64,000 nt of DNA from Roseburia hominis (GCF_021531695.1 NZ_JADYUI010000001.1:62001-126000), one strand, 5' to 3'; numbered from the stretch's first letter, positions 34,266 through 44,431 are shown. Numbers and translations: made by a program. The notes: generated from the letters alone by a model not told the origin.

Positions 34266-36044
34266 TTAATTGATAGAAATATGCAGTTTTTCCAAGCTTT
34301 CCAGCTGCTTTTTGTCTGCAACCAACTTTTGTAATCCTGCCATATCTGTAGGATCCAGCCCACTGGAACGAGCTGCGATACTGTTTTGTTTTACCCGGAC
34401 AATGGTTTCTTTCAGTGCTTTTTCCCAGTCCTGTCTTGTCTCTATTTCGTGAATTTTTGCATTGAATAACTCTGCTATCTCACGCTGCTCCTCCTCATTT
34501 GGGAACATACTCACAATCTGTCCCGGATTTACATTGCCCTCCATAAACTGTGCAAACAGGATTTCTGCCGCTTTTTTATAGATGCTTTCCGTAAAATCCT
34601 CCGGTGAAATATACTTACGAACGATTTCAAACAGGCTTTTGTCTTCTATCAGCCAGGTCAGAAGCAGTTTTTGTGACTGCTTCATGCCATCTTCCTTTTT
34701 CTTATTCTCATGAATCCCTGTTTTCTTTCGCAATGGTTCTCGCTTTATCCCATCCTGTATGCCATAATGATTGACGAGTTTTCGCAGATTTTCATATCCC
34801 ATATGATATTTTTGCGCAACCGCTTCAATATAATTATTTCGTTCCAGTTCCTCTGAAAATTGCGAAAGCTTCTTTGCCACTTCATGCTGGAATGCCGTCT
34901 TCCCCTGCGGATCCTTCATATCATAATCCTGCTCCAGAATACGGATTTCAAACATAAAACTGTTTTCTGCCTGATCTATCCTCTTTTGATATTCCTCTGC
35001 ACCAAGCGCCTTAATAAATTCATCCGGATCTTTATACGGCTTCATATTGATGACTTTGGCGCTAAGCCCGACTTCCTTTAAAATCGGTATTGCCCGCAAT
35101 GCTGCCTTGATTCCTGCCCCATCACTATCGAATGTTAAATATACTTCCTTTGTATAACGTTTGAGCAGACTGGCATGTCCACTGGTAAACGCCGTTCCAA
35201 GAGATGCGACCGCATTATCAAATCCTGCCTGATGCAAAGCAATCACATCCATATAGCCTTCGCATAAAAGTATCTGCGGCTTCTTCGTCAGTCTTGCGAA
35301 ATTGAGTGCATACAGATTGCGGCTTTTATCAAATATCTTAGTCTCCGGTGAATTTAAATATTTTGGCTCGCCATCTCCCATGACCCTGCCGCCAAATCCA
35401 ATCACTTTATTATGAATATCCATAATCGGGAACATGGCGCGGTTCCAGAACTTGTCATGCCCTCCGCGCTTCTCATCAAAACTAATGAGACCGGATTCTT
35501 TTAACAATTCATCGGAATATCCCTTGCTTTTTAAATAGCGATACAAATCATCACTATATTTATCCGAATACCCAAGTCCGAACTTCTGCATGGTCGCATC
35601 TGTTAATTCACGTTTTCTGAAGTAATCGAGTGCCAGCTTTCCTCTCTCATTCCGAAGAAGCATATAATAGTATTTACCGGCTTCTCTATTAATTTCAAGA
35701 AGCATGGAACGCTTGTCCGATTCCTGTTTTGCTTCTTTTGACATCTCCTGCTTTGGCAGTGTAATACCTGCCCGCTCCGCTAATGCCTCCATTGCTTCGG
35801 GAAATGTAAAATTCTCATATTCCATCAGAAAGGTAAAGACATTGCCACCGGCTCCGCAACCGAAACAATAATACATCTGTTTGTCCGGAGACACCGAAAA
35901 TGAACCGGTCTTTTCATTATGAAACGGACATAATCCAAAATAGGTGCTGCCCTTTTTCTTTAATCTGACATATCCCGAAATCACATCCACAATGTCATTT
36001 CGGGAACGCACTTCTTCAATCAGTTCATCTGAATAATATGGCAT
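34266..36044 (-). CDS. dnaG: DNA primase DnaG
   Basis: Makes RNA primers at the replication fork. The protein of about 592 residues has the CHC2 zinc finger (CPFHNEKTGSFSVSPDK then YYCFGCGAGGN), the catalytic core with TOPRIM (LCEGYMDVIALHQAGF, YLTFDSDGAGIKAAL) and a C-terminal helicase-binding domain. ATG 36042-36044 is chosen because AAAGGAGAAGAAA precedes it, so the first seven codons of the longer frame are not used. It lies upstream of rpoD and downstream of dgt. Confidence 0.97.
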   Translation of the reverse strand: MPYYSDELIEEVRSRNDIVDVISGYVRLKKKGSTYFGLCPFHNEKTGSFSVSPDKQMYYCFGCGAGGNVFTFLMEYENFTFPEAMEALAERAGITLPKQEMSKEAKQESDKRSMLLEINREAGKYYYMLLRNERGKLALDYFRKRELTDATMQKFGLGYSDKYSDDLYRYLKSKGYSDELLKESGLISFDEKRGGHDKFWNRAMFPIMDIHNKVIGFGGRVMGDGEPKYLNSPETKIFDKSRNLYALNFARLTKKPQILLCEGYMDVIALHQAGFDNAVASLGTAFTSGHASLLKRYTKEVYLTFDSDGAGIKAALRAIPILKEVGLSAKVINMKPYKDPDEFIKALGAEEYQKRIDQAENSFMFEIRILEQDYDMKDPQGKTAFQHEVAKKLSQFSEELERNNYIEAVAQKYHMGYENLRKLVNHYGIQDGIKREPLRKKTGIHENKKKEDGMKQSQKLLLTWLIEDKSLFEIVRKYISPEDFTESIYKKAAEILFAQFMEGNVNPGQIVSMFPNEEEQREIAELFNAKIHEIETRQDWEKALKETIVRVKQNSIAARSSGLDPTDMAGLQKLVADKKQLESLEKLHISIN

Positions 36045-36084
36045 TTTCTTCTCCTTTCTTTGCATTTTTCATTTGTTTTCACAA

Positions 36085-37092
36085 TCATTCTACCGACCAT
36101 GCCATCGGCACAAAATACTGCCGGAATTTTTCAATCGCATACTGATCCGTCATGCCGGCGATATAATCACAGACTACCCGGTCTTTCTTCTCACCCTCCG
36201 ACAACATTCTCTGATAAAATAACGGCATCTCTTCCGTATAATCCATATAAAAATAAAATAAACGTTCTACCAAGTCCTTAGCTTTCGATTCCTCTCCCTT
36301 TGCCTTCGGATTCGTATAAACATGAACAAACATAAATTCCCGCAGATCACGCATCGCCCGCTCGATCTCCGGTTCCATCTTAATATCATTCTCTCCCATA
36401 CTGCTTGTAATAATATTATGAATCAGTTTATTCAGACGCTCTTTGGAAGTAGAACCAAGTGCATCCCTAAGATCAGACGGAATATCCTCTTCTGTCATAA
36501 TATGACCGCGGATTGCATCATCAATATCATGATTGATATACGCTATCTTATCTGAGAAACGAACAATCTTACCTTCTAATGTACTTGGCATCGTACTCGT
36601 CTGATGGTTTAGGATTCCATCCCGCACCTCCCATGTAAGATTAAGTCCTTCTCCGTCCTTTTCTAATTTTTCTACAATACGGACACTTTGCTCACTATGC
36701 TTAAATCCATCACTGCAAAGCTTATTGAGCACACTCTCCCCCGCGTGTCCAAAAGGCGTATGCCCGAGATCATGTCCAAGTGCAATTGCTTCTACCAGAC
36801 TCTCATTCATCCGAAGTGCTTTTGCGATCGTCCTTGCATTCTGGGAAACCTCTAAGGTATGTGACAATCTGGTTCTGTAATGGTCGCCCTTTGGTTCCAG
36901 AAATACCTGTGTCTTATTTTTCAGGCGGCGAAATGCCTTGCTATGTACAATCCTGTCCCTGTCTCTCTGGAAAACCGGACGAATATCACACTGTGGCTCC
37001 GGATAATCACGTCCGATGGAATTCTCACTGAGTGTCGCATAAGGGCTAAGCAACTCATGCTCCATTTTCTCCAAGTTTTCGCGTATTGTCAT
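36085..37092 (-). CDS. dgt: dGTPase-like HD-domain triphosphohydrolase
   Basis: The 335-residue product matches deoxyguanosine triphosphate triphosphohydrolase-like proteins of Firmicutes. It has DRDRIVHSKAFRRLKNKTQV, the HD metal motif in AIALGHDLGHTPFGHAGE and a downstream VRFSDKIAYINHDIDDAI with the second Asp. Members hydrolyse dNTPs to nucleoside and triphosphate, some under allosteric control. Its position just before dnaG is the standard one in Clostridia and suggests nucleotide-pool control of replication. It has a normal length. Confidence 0.93.
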   Translation of the reverse strand: MTIRENLEKMEHELLSPYATLSENSIGRDYPEPQCDIRPVFQRDRDRIVHSKAFRRLKNKTQVFLEPKGDHYRTRLSHTLEVSQNARTIAKALRMNESLVEAIALGHDLGHTPFGHAGESVLNKLCSDGFKHSEQSVRIVEKLEKDGEGLNLTWEVRDGILNHQTSTMPSTLEGKIVRFSDKIAYINHDIDDAIRGHIMTEEDIPSDLRDALGSTSKERLNKLIHNIITSSMGENDIKMEPEIERAMRDLREFMFVHVYTNPKAKGEESKAKDLVERLFYFYMDYTEEMPLFYQRMLSEGEKKDRVVCDYIAGMTDQYAIEKFRQYFVPMAWSVE

Positions 37093-37159
37093 GAAATGCC
37101 CTCTTTCTTAAGTAGATCAGATACAATTCAAAACTGCTTCTAACAATATAATTCTGTAC

Positions 37160-38182
37160 TTAAGACACATTTCCTTTATTTTTTACAAAATTTCTCACCA
37201 TTAAAAATTGCTGATTCTTTCCTTTTTGTTCCGCAAAATAAAATAAATAGCCGACACTTAAACAGAATGCCACATTACAAACTACCTGTAATGCAACCGA
37301 CAAACCCTCAAACATCTTTCCAAACTCAAAATGATAATAAACCATCTGAACCAGAAAAATATGATAGGAAGCTTTTCCAATTTCGGACAAAATATCTCCT
37401 AATTTTCCCGGAATCTTAAACTCCATATAATAATGAAACAAAAAATATACAATCGGGAAGATATAAAAAGCTGTAATCATACAAGTTCTCGTCCAATAGG
37501 TAAAAAGATACGGTTCATATCCCGCATAATAAACTGCAACCAGATATCCGCTTCCAACTGTCATCATAAGAAGTAAAATCCACACTGAAATTTTCTTTTT
37601 AACAAAAAAGAATAAATAACATCCAAGCGCAATATAAAAAATGTAACGGAATACCAACAGTCGATAATCTTCTACCGGAACATCCATTTTATGAATCATG
37701 ATTTCATAGATAACGTTAAGCTGTGCTGCAACGAAAACGCCAAGCCCTTTTAATTTTGCCACAAGAAAATAAATAACCGGAAAAAGGAACAGAAGCTGTA
37801 TCATAATCGGATAATAATAACTTCCCGGTCCATAGCCTCCCTTAACAAAGCAAAGTAACAGGCCCAACAAAGAATATTTCTCTCCCTGCGCAATCTTTAA
37901 TATAATTTCAAATGCAAAAACAAAAGCGAACGGCACTGTAAACCGAATCACTTTTGGAATCAGTATCTCATGATGATACATATTTTTAAATTTTCCTTCT
38001 GCTTTTCTCATACCGGAAGCAGAAAAGTTGTACCCACTGATTAACATAAAAACAGGTACTGCCATATTAATCAGAAACAGAAACCATCCATTGATTTTAT
38101 CTTCCCATGCATAATGAGTGATAATAACCATAATAATTGAAATTGCCTTTAAATAGTCAATTAAATAAATATGCTTTTTCAT
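37160..38182 (-). CDS. Acyltransferase 3 family membrane protein
   Basis: Integral membrane protein of 340 residues with about ten helices, related to the acyltransferase family 3 (OafA/WecH type) that modify cell-surface sugars. The start IYLIDYLKAISIIMVIITHY, with a conserved His after helix 1, and the LFLINMAVPVFMLISGY segment are characteristic. The substrate cannot be told. It lies next to a PAP2 and an epimerase gene, consistent with a surface-polysaccharide role, but there is no polymerase or other glycan gene in view. The ATG follows GAGGAGAAGAA. Confidence 0.85.
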   Translation of the reverse strand: MKKHIYLIDYLKAISIIMVIITHYAWEDKINGWFLFLINMAVPVFMLISGYNFSASGMRKAEGKFKNMYHHEILIPKVIRFTVPFAFVFAFEIILKIAQGEKYSLLGLLLCFVKGGYGPGSYYYPIMIQLLFLFPVIYFLVAKLKGLGVFVAAQLNVIYEIMIHKMDVPVEDYRLLVFRYIFYIALGCYLFFFVKKKISVWILLLMMTVGSGYLVAVYYAGYEPYLFTYWTRTCMITAFYIFPIVYFLFHYYMEFKIPGKLGDILSEIGKASYHIFLVQMVYYHFEFGKMFEGLSVALQVVCNVAFCLSVGYLFYFAEQKGKNQQFLMVRNFVKNKGNVS

Positions 38183-38278
38183 TTCTTCTCCTCATTTCGA
38201 CTTACAATATACACAAACGCTCTTATCATACCTTTGTTTTCCTGTTTTTGCAAGTCAAAATGAAAAAAGCTCTGCGTA

Positions 38279-38938
38279 TCAGCTTATCTCATCCATATAA
38301 ACTACTGACGCATCATAAAACATGACAAGCGCGGCACTTAACAGTACCCCGCCCAATATATCCGTAAACCAGTGAACACCGGCAAGTAAACGACCCATAA
38401 CGGCTAAAATGAGAATGATTCCACCAATGATTTCTACTACATTTCTCACTACTTTATTTGTAAGCATCCGATCAAACAGTACCATGGCAGAACCAACAAT
38501 AGAACATATTAGCATTGTGTGAGAAGATGGAAATGAAGCCGCCAGTTCGCCATCTTCTAAAATAGGTCTGTAATTCACCACCACTACCTCAAATAATTCA
38601 TAAAATGCTGCAAGAAACACGTAAAAAACGGCAAGAAGCAAAATACCATGTTCGACCTTCCACAAGCTTTTTCTTTCTATGAGCTGTTTGATTCCTATCA
38701 CTCCAAACAGAAGTACAATAAGAAACGCCGTCACAAGAAGCACTTCCGTAATCATATCCCAGATTGGATGTGTTCCCAGTTTTTTAAACATAAAATCATT
38801 GATTTTCGATAATCCCACCAGGGAATCTTTCGGTCCGATTGCCGCTACATCCACTTTCATAACCGCTACCGTAAATAAAATGAACACGAAAAGTAATCCT
38901 CCTGCTATCATAAACTTTTTCTTACTTTTTTTATTCAT
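38279..38938 (-). CDS. PAP2 family phosphatase
   Basis: Membrane lipid phosphatase of 219 residues. The motifs are VNYRPILEDG (weak KxxxxxxRP form), FPSSHTMLICS (PSGH-like) and GVHWFTDILGGVLL (SRxxxxxHxxxD-like). Five or six membrane helices are likely. Substrates could be undecaprenyl pyrophosphate or phosphatidyl lipids. The ATG at 38938 is the first in the frame. It stands 32 bp after the epimerase gene and may be cotranscribed. The first motif is degenerate at the Lys, so activity is not certain. Confidence 0.85.
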   Translation of the reverse strand: MNKKSKKKFMIAGGLLFVFILFTVAVMKVDVAAIGPKDSLVGLSKINDFMFKKLGTHPIWDMITEVLLVTAFLIVLLFGVIGIKQLIERKSLWKVEHGILLLAVFYVFLAAFYELFEVVVVNYRPILEDGELAASFPSSHTMLICSIVGSAMVLFDRMLTNKVVRNVVEIIGGIILILAVMGRLLAGVHWFTDILGGVLLSAALVMFYDASVVYMDEIS

Positions 38939-38970
38939 TTCCGTTTCCTCGTTTTCCTCATATTTTCCGG

Positions 38971-39876
38971 TTAATGAGCCAGATTTTCATCAATAAATGA
39001 AATGTAATCCTTGCGAATCACTTCATTTTCATGATTTTTATACCACGCAAATGCACGTTTTAATCCTTCTTTCAAAGGCATCGTTTCCTTTAAAATCTGC
39101 TTTTGTTTTGCAATATCCAGCTGATATTCATAGTCATAAAAACTGAAATAATTCCTTTGTTCCGGTTCTTTCGTAACCGACACGAATTCCGGTGTTTTCC
39201 CTGCAATTTCATAACAAAGCGTAACCCAGTCTTTAATCGAAATCATTTCTTCATTTCCCACATTAAAGATATGCTGCGCCGGTTTTTTCGCGAGCAAAGC
39301 ATCTATCATCCTGCACAAATCGTCAACATGAAAGAACTGTAACTTCATCTTTCCATCCTTCGGAAGATAAAATTTACGATTCTTAAGTGCACACTCAAAT
39401 ACAAATGCCTCCCGGTATACGTTATTTCCCTCTCCATATAAGTAAGGCGGACGCAACACATATGCCTGCGGCACTCTTTTTAATAATTCCTGTTCTGCTT
39501 CGATTTTATTCGTACCATAATCACCCCAGAACTTATTGAGAGCCGTTTTCTCTTCTTCCACAAAGGGCTGTTTTGCCGTTTCCGGATAAACCGCACTCGA
39601 ACTGATGAAAATATAGTCTTTAAAATCACCTAATGCATCCAACAGATCTGTCACATCTGTTTTCGTGTATGCTGTCACATCCAGCACCACGTCAAATACC
39701 TTATCTCTTAATACACTTCCAAGTTCATGCCTGTCTGCTTCGATAAGCTTCACACCCTGTGGCTGCTTTTTATGTCCACGGTTTAATACATAAACCTCAT
39801 CTCCTTGGTTTACATAATATTCTGCCACATACTTACTTACAAATACAGTTCCGCCCGTCACTAATATTTTTCTCAT
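38971..39876 (-). CDS. NAD-dependent epimerase/dehydratase family protein
   Basis: Extended short-chain dehydrogenase of 301 residues. The dinucleotide site is KILVTGGTVFVSKYVAEYY (a slight variant of GxxGxxG, with G-G-T-x-F-V-S), and the active Tyr-x-x-x-Lys is DYGTNKIEAE. An Arg in AYVLRPPYLYGEG and the GNEEMISIKDWV segment are typical of UDP-sugar epimerases and reductases. The substrate is unknown. The glycine pattern is altered (GGTVFVS rather than GGAGFIG) as in CSP41-type proteins. It overlaps the ABC permease gene by 4 bp. Confidence 0.85.
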   Translation of the reverse strand: MRKILVTGGTVFVSKYVAEYYVNQGDEVYVLNRGHKKQPQGVKLIEADRHELGSVLRDKVFDVVLDVTAYTKTDVTDLLDALGDFKDYIFISSSAVYPETAKQPFVEEEKTALNKFWGDYGTNKIEAEQELLKRVPQAYVLRPPYLYGEGNNVYREAFVFECALKNRKFYLPKDGKMKLQFFHVDDLCRMIDALLAKKPAQHIFNVGNEEMISIKDWVTLCYEIAGKTPEFVSVTKEPEQRNYFSFYDYEYQLDIAKQKQILKETMPLKEGLKRAFAWYKNHENEVIRKDYISFIDENLAH

Positions 39877-41579
39877 CTTTTCCTCTTTTCTCTCCCATAT
39901 AATCCCTGTATCGCAAAATAAATAACCCAGATGATTCCAAAAATGAGAAGATTAATTCCAACTCCGGTCTCAAAGTGCAAATATTCTTCAATCTGCATGG
40001 AAAGAGAATTTAATATTATTTTTACCACCCCTAATGCCGGTAACAAAAATAAAAAGAAGCCAACCAGAATCACCGGCTTATAGACATCTACCAGAAGATG
40101 TCTGATTTCCTTCGTTTTATAACCAAGCATCCGTAAAATTCTCATATCCGAAAGATTGGAATTAAAATTCAATGCAACTGCAAGTAATAGCAAAATACAA
40201 CCTATCACACATCCCATTACCTGAACAATCACTGCACTCGTCTGATTCGATACACTATTGCGTAAAAGTTCTTTCTCTCGTTCTTCCCTTGTAATCACAA
40301 GTGCATCTTCGTCCGAAAGAACTGCGTTACTAACTATACCACAATATGCCTCTTTTGAATAGCCAAGCATTTGATTTAATTGTTCTTTTTGCATATAAAC
40401 CCAGTTGCTTTCTGCGTTTCTTGCAACACCGGTTATTTTTAATTCCTCTGTTTCTTCTCCAATCCGGATTTTAACAATATCATCCGGATTCATATGATAT
40501 ACCGTGGCAATATGTTCGCTTACCACGATTTCTCCTTCTTTCGGAAATGGAATTACTTTTCCCTTCTTATCTATAAGTTCAAATAGCTTCTGGCTCTCAT
40601 CAAAAGCCCCCACTGTCTGGCGTAACATAGAATCTTTCTTTTTCCCAAATTGTAATTCGCAAGCACTCTTACTATAAGTCGTAACCTCTGCCTGTCCGTC
40701 AGACAGATTCTCTGACAACGCCTGCATCATGAAATCATATCTTAGTTCTGATTCATAATATCTTCCTTCCATCTGTGCACCACTGATATACTCACTGCTT
40801 TTATTTAACGCATAGGCAAGGTTAAACATAATAAGCATCGTAAAAACGGATAACAACATTAAAATAAGTGCCATCACATTTCGAAGTGCCAGGCGAACCG
40901 GCATCCGCTGCTTTTTCGGAAAGAGCATAGATAGTCTGTCTGCCATACGAAGTACGCTGCCACAACTGCTTTGATTTGATGCTTCCGTAATCAAAACGGC
41001 ACATTCTTTTTTCCGAACCATCCCATACATAATATAAGTAAGAATCAAAAATACCAGACACGGAAACAAAAGACCTGTCCCAAGCGTTGAAAAAGAAACT
41101 CCCTTCTGTATGTTTTCTATTAAATATGTAGTTTTATTCGCATTGATCAAAATATCGGATGCAAAATATCCTGCAATGCATCCTGTTACTGCACCTGAAA
41201 TTGCCACTACTGTGGTTGCTTTTAAAAACACTCTGACCAGTTCACTGTCTGTATAGCCAATGGTCTTTAAACATCCAAGTTGCTTTTTATTCTCTTTAAA
41301 AAATCGATAATAAAACATGCATTCCACAAAACCCGTCAGTAAAAGAAAGCCAAACAAGAAGCTCCTTGCAAGACTGATATTCGAGGTAAGTGCAGTCCAA
41401 TATAACTGTTGTTTCTCATTTAACACTGCAATGCTTTGTAATCTTTTATAATTCACATCAATCGAAAAACGCACAAAGAAATACATAAATGAGGTAAATA
41501 CAGAAAGTAAAAACATAAGAAACACAAATACTTTATTTTTTAATAACGATTGAAATAACTGTTTTTCTACTAATTTCAT
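39873..41579 (-). CDS. ABC transporter permease, FtsX/MacB-like
   Basis: The 568-residue membrane protein has an N-terminal helix (FVFLMFLLSVFTSFMYFFV), a three-helix FtsX-type core at about 85-190 (FLFGFLLLTGFVECMFYY, AISGAVTGCIAGYF), a large periplasm-side domain (about 270-430) and a second helical core at the C-terminus (VIVQVMGCVIGCILLLLAVA, INLLIFGIIWVIYFAI). The family includes bacitracin-type detoxification and mechanotransmission exporters. The ATPase gene lies 9 bp upstream and the epimerase gene overlaps at the end. A LytTR-DUF3021 pair farther upstream may regulate it. Confidence 0.88.
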   Translation of the reverse strand: MKLVEKQLFQSLLKNKVFVFLMFLLSVFTSFMYFFVRFSIDVNYKRLQSIAVLNEKQQLYWTALTSNISLARSFLFGFLLLTGFVECMFYYRFFKENKKQLGCLKTIGYTDSELVRVFLKATTVVAISGAVTGCIAGYFASDILINANKTTYLIENIQKGVSFSTLGTGLLFPCLVFLILTYIMYGMVRKKECAVLITEASNQSSCGSVLRMADRLSMLFPKKQRMPVRLALRNVMALILMLLSVFTMLIMFNLAYALNKSSEYISGAQMEGRYYESELRYDFMMQALSENLSDGQAEVTTYSKSACELQFGKKKDSMLRQTVGAFDESQKLFELIDKKGKVIPFPKEGEIVVSEHIATVYHMNPDDIVKIRIGEETEELKITGVARNAESNWVYMQKEQLNQMLGYSKEAYCGIVSNAVLSDEDALVITREEREKELLRNSVSNQTSAVIVQVMGCVIGCILLLLAVALNFNSNLSDMRILRMLGYKTKEIRHLLVDVYKPVILVGFFLFLLPALGVVKIILNSLSMQIEEYLHFETGVGINLLIFGIIWVIYFAIQGLYGREKRKR

Positions 41580-41588
41580 AAATGCCTC

Positions 41589-42299
41589 CTATTCCCACAC
41601 CATGTCTTTTGCTTCTATCGGAGACTCATTTATATAGTCATGACTGATTTGTCCGTTCTTTATCGTAATAACGCGGTCTGCCGTATACGAAATCTGATGA
41701 TTATGGGTAATAAACAAAATAGTGATTCCATATCGTTTCTTTAATTCATGTAAAAGTCCTACTACCTTTTTACTGTTTTCTTCATCCAATGCTCCGGTTG
41801 CCTCATCGCAAAACAACACTTCCGGTTTCTTTATCACAGCTCTTGCAATTGCAACCCTTTGCTGCTGTCCCCCGGACAGTTGACCCGGAAACTTATCCAA
41901 AAGGTCTTCAATTTGTAACATTTTTACCAATTCATCAAAATCAAGATTTTCCTCATCTGCCGTTGGCTTCTGTCTTTTTCCTATTTCAATATTTTCACGC
42001 ACGGTAAGATTTTCTAACAATAAGTAATTTTGAAAAATATTCCCAATATGATTTCGTTTCCATTTTGCCAGATCATTTTCGCGAAGTGATGTCACTTCTT
42101 CCCCGCGAAACCACACTCTTCCTGCTGTCGGCTTTAACATACCGGACATAATATTTAACAGTGTACTTTTCCCGGAACCACTTGGCCCTAAAATCACCGT
42201 AAAGGTATTTTCTTCTACCTCCAGCTGAACTCCTTTCAATATCTCCTCTTCGTCCTGAAATGTTTTGTAAATTCCCTCTGCCTTTATGATTGTTTTCAT
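41589..42299 (-). CDS. ABC transporter ATP-binding protein
   Basis: MacB/LolD-type ATPase of 236 residues. Motifs are Walker A ILGPSGSGKSTLLNIMSG, Q-loop NIFQNYLLLENL, signature LSGGQQQRVAIARA, Walker B VLFCDEATGALDEE and switch His in TILFITHNH. Complete and of normal length. With the FtsX-like permease it would form an exporter or a mechanotransmission complex. The start ATG follows AAAGGAAATAG. Confidence 0.94.
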   Translation of the reverse strand: MKTIIKAEGIYKTFQDEEEILKGVQLEVEENTFTVILGPSGSGKSTLLNIMSGMLKPTAGRVWFRGEEVTSLRENDLAKWKRNHIGNIFQNYLLLENLTVRENIEIGKRQKPTADEENLDFDELVKMLQIEDLLDKFPGQLSGGQQQRVAIARAVIKKPEVLFCDEATGALDEENSKKVVGLLHELKKRYGITILFITHNHQISYTADRVITIKNGQISHDYINESPIEAKDMVWE

Positions 42300-42421
42300 C
42301 TCTATTTCCTTTCTCTGTAATTTATTCTGCCGTTACCATATCTTACAAATCCTATCTTTGCAAGAACTGTACTCCCAAGTTACAGAAAAACGAAACCAAG
42401 ATGCATAAAAACCGGATTCCC

Positions 42422-42817
42422 CTATTGTTTTTTCTCTTTTTGCGCCAATTTATCATTAATGTAATCCAAATCATTTTGTATCTGAAATACCTGAATCACG
42501 CACCCAAGCACATACACAATAATTCCCATAAGAATCAAAGTAAAAACCGACACACTCTCATACCAGGAAAAAAGCGAACCCAGTCCAATCAATAAAAGCA
42601 GTACTCCTCCCAGTTCCAATGTGATTTCCATTAAAAAATACGGACTTTCAAATCTCTGTACCACAAAAATCCAACCATGAATTAATACATTTGCCAATAA
42701 AATCTGATACACTGTCTCAATACACAAAAAATGTCCTCCGCTTAGCAGTGCAACAATTCCAAGTACCAGAATCGTCAAAGCCGTCGTTGCAAGACAGCCT
42801 GTTATTTTCTTTTTCAT
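42422..42817 (-). CDS. DUF3021-like membrane protein
   Basis: The 131-residue product has four membrane helices (about 5-27, 31-52, 63-84 and 92-112) and a charged tail (LAQKEKKQ). It resembles the small DUF3021 proteins that accompany LytTR regulators in Firmicutes. The LytTR gene precedes it by one base, so the two are coupled. In the usual pattern the membrane protein modulates the regulator. Target genes could be the ABC transporter just downstream; this is inferred from position. Confidence 0.75.
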   Translation of the reverse strand: MKKKITGCLATTALTILVLGIVALLSGGHFLCIETVYQILLANVLIHGWIFVVQRFESPYFLMEITLELGGVLLLLIGLGSLFSWYESVSVFTLILMGIIVYVLGCVIQVFQIQNDLDYINDKLAQKEKKQ

Positions 42818-43258
42818 TTAATGTCCCTCCAATGCAGCCCGAATGGCATGAATGTACTTTCTCGTTACTGTGAGTTTTTCCCCATTGATTAACACCGCTT
42901 CCAGTCTGCTGTTCAATAATGGTTTAATACTCTGCAATACCTGTATATTTACCAGACAGGATTTGCTGATTCGGACAAATCCTGCCGCCAGCAATTCCTC
43001 TTCTAATTGATAAAGCCGTAATTCGGTCTCATATACTTCGTCTTCACAATAAACAAAAGAATGTTTGTCCACGCTCTCAATATAATAAATATCCGCCCCT
43101 GCTACCCAGATCTCCTTTTTCTCTTTATTACATGGAATTTTACAATCTACTGACCGCAACATCTCTTCAATTTTCTTTACTCTATGCAATTTTTCATTAT
43201 ATCGGATCAACACTTCAAGTTCCGTGCGTTCCTTTTCATTTTCTAATTTGATAATCAT
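42818..43258 (-). CDS. LytTR-family DNA-binding regulator
   Basis: The 146-residue regulator has a short N-terminal segment (MIIKLENEKERTELEVLIR) and a C-terminal LytTR domain with IYYIESVDKHSFVYCEDEVY, the ELLAAGFVRISKSCLVNIQ segment and VTRKYIHAIRAAL. It is the stand-alone LytTR form common beside DUF3021 proteins, without a receiver domain. It would bind direct repeats in its own and the ABC promoter. The gene is divergent from the EamA transporter gene. Confidence 0.92.
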   Translation of the reverse strand: MIIKLENEKERTELEVLIRYNEKLHRVKKIEEMLRSVDCKIPCNKEKKEIWVAGADIYYIESVDKHSFVYCEDEVYETELRLYQLEEELLAAGFVRISKSCLVNIQVLQSIKPLLNSRLEAVLINGEKLTVTRKYIHAIRAALEGH

Positions 43259-43427
43259 GCTAAGTATTATAACATATTATATTGTTTTTGTTTCCCCTTC
43301 TTTGTTCTATTGTTAGATTTTTCTCTTTCCTTTTCTTTCTATTTTTGCTACAATATGCTTTGCGCAAAATACTATTTCTTCATTGCGCAATTATTTTGTT
43401 GCTAAAAATAAAGGGGATTCTGTTAAA

Positions 43428-44363
43428 ATGGCTCAACAAAGTTATCGTAAAGGTTTACTATTATCCAGTTTTGGTGCTACCTGCTGGGGCTTTTCCGGCT
43501 GCCTCGGGCAGTATCTTTTTATGAATTACAACTTAGATGCGGCATGGCTTACCATGGTACGTATGCTTGTATCAGGATTTTTCTTACTTCTATTTACTCT
43601 GTTTCGGAAAAAGAAGCAGGCATTTGCAATTTTTAAAAACAAAGGCGACACGCTGCGCCTTGTCCTTTTTGCAATTTTAGGACTACTGTTCTGTCAGTAT
43701 TCTTATTTATCTGCAATCAAATATTCAAATTCGGGAACTGCTACCATTTTACAGACTTTAAGTGTAATTATTGCTCCGATTCTTCTATGCATAACGCAAA
43801 AGAAGAAACCGGAAATCAAAGAAGTCTGCTGCATACTTTTAGCTCTGGCTGGTGTATTCTTAATCGCAACACATGGAAATCCTGCTAAAATGGCTTTATC
43901 CAAAAGTGGGCTCTTCTGGGGAATCTGTGCGGCGATCGGTGCGGTATTTTACTCCACACTTTCCGAAGACATCGTCAAAAAATGGGGAAGTCCAGCCGTT
44001 ACCGGCTATGGCATGTTAATTGGCGGGCTGTTCTTTACGGTACTTGCAAGACCATGGAATGCTTATGTTCCGATTGATTTTAAAGCGATAATTGCATTAG
44101 CCTTAACCATTTTCCTTGGAACCATCGGTGCTTTCCTTTGCTTTTTAAAGGGAATCAGCAGTATCGGTCCGGATAAAGCGCTTTTGGTCGGAACCTTAGA
44201 ACCGGTTTCTGCCACCATTATTTCTTTCTTCTGGCTGCATACCAGTTTTACAGCGGCAGATATTATTGGTTTTCTATGCATTCTCGGTACCGTTGTAATC
44301 CTGACCTGCTTTGAAAAGAAAGAAAGCAAACGTATTCCTACTTCAAACCCATCCTGCGATTAA
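43428..44363 (+). CDS. EamA/DMT family transporter
   Basis: Drug/metabolite transporter of about 311 residues with ten membrane helices, two EamA repeats. It begins MAQQSYRKGLLLSSFGATCW and ends with a basic tail (KKESKRIPTS). The substrate is not deducible. I start at ATG 43428, since AAAGGGGATTCTGTTAAA precedes it; the frame is open from 43383. It is divergent from the LytTR gene and convergent with the cytidylate kinase-like gene, with a shared terminator. Confidence 0.88.
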   Translation: MAQQSYRKGLLLSSFGATCWGFSGCLGQYLFMNYNLDAAWLTMVRMLVSGFFLLLFTLFRKKKQAFAIFKNKGDTLRLVLFAILGLLFCQYSYLSAIKYSNSGTATILQTLSVIIAPILLCITQKKKPEIKEVCCILLALAGVFLIATHGNPAKMALSKSGLFWGICAAIGAVFYSTLSEDIVKKWGSPAVTGYGMLIGGLFFTVLARPWNAYVPIDFKAIIALALTIFLGTIGAFLCFLKGISSIGPDKALLVGTLEPVSATIISFFWLHTSFTAADIIGFLCILGTVVILTCFEKKESKRIPTSNPSCD

Positions 44364-44390
44364 AAATGATACAAAAATAGAAAGTAAAAC

Positions 44391-44431
44391 GGGGTAGGAA
44401 GCTAACCATTCATGGATTAGCCTCCTACCCT
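44391..44431. terminator. Bidirectional terminator
   Basis: GGGTAGGA-A-GCTAA pairs with TTAG-CC-TCCTACCC across a short loop, with T-rich (TATTTTCATTTT) sequence on the plus side and A-rich sequence on the other. It separates the convergent EamA and kinase genes. Confidence 0.85.
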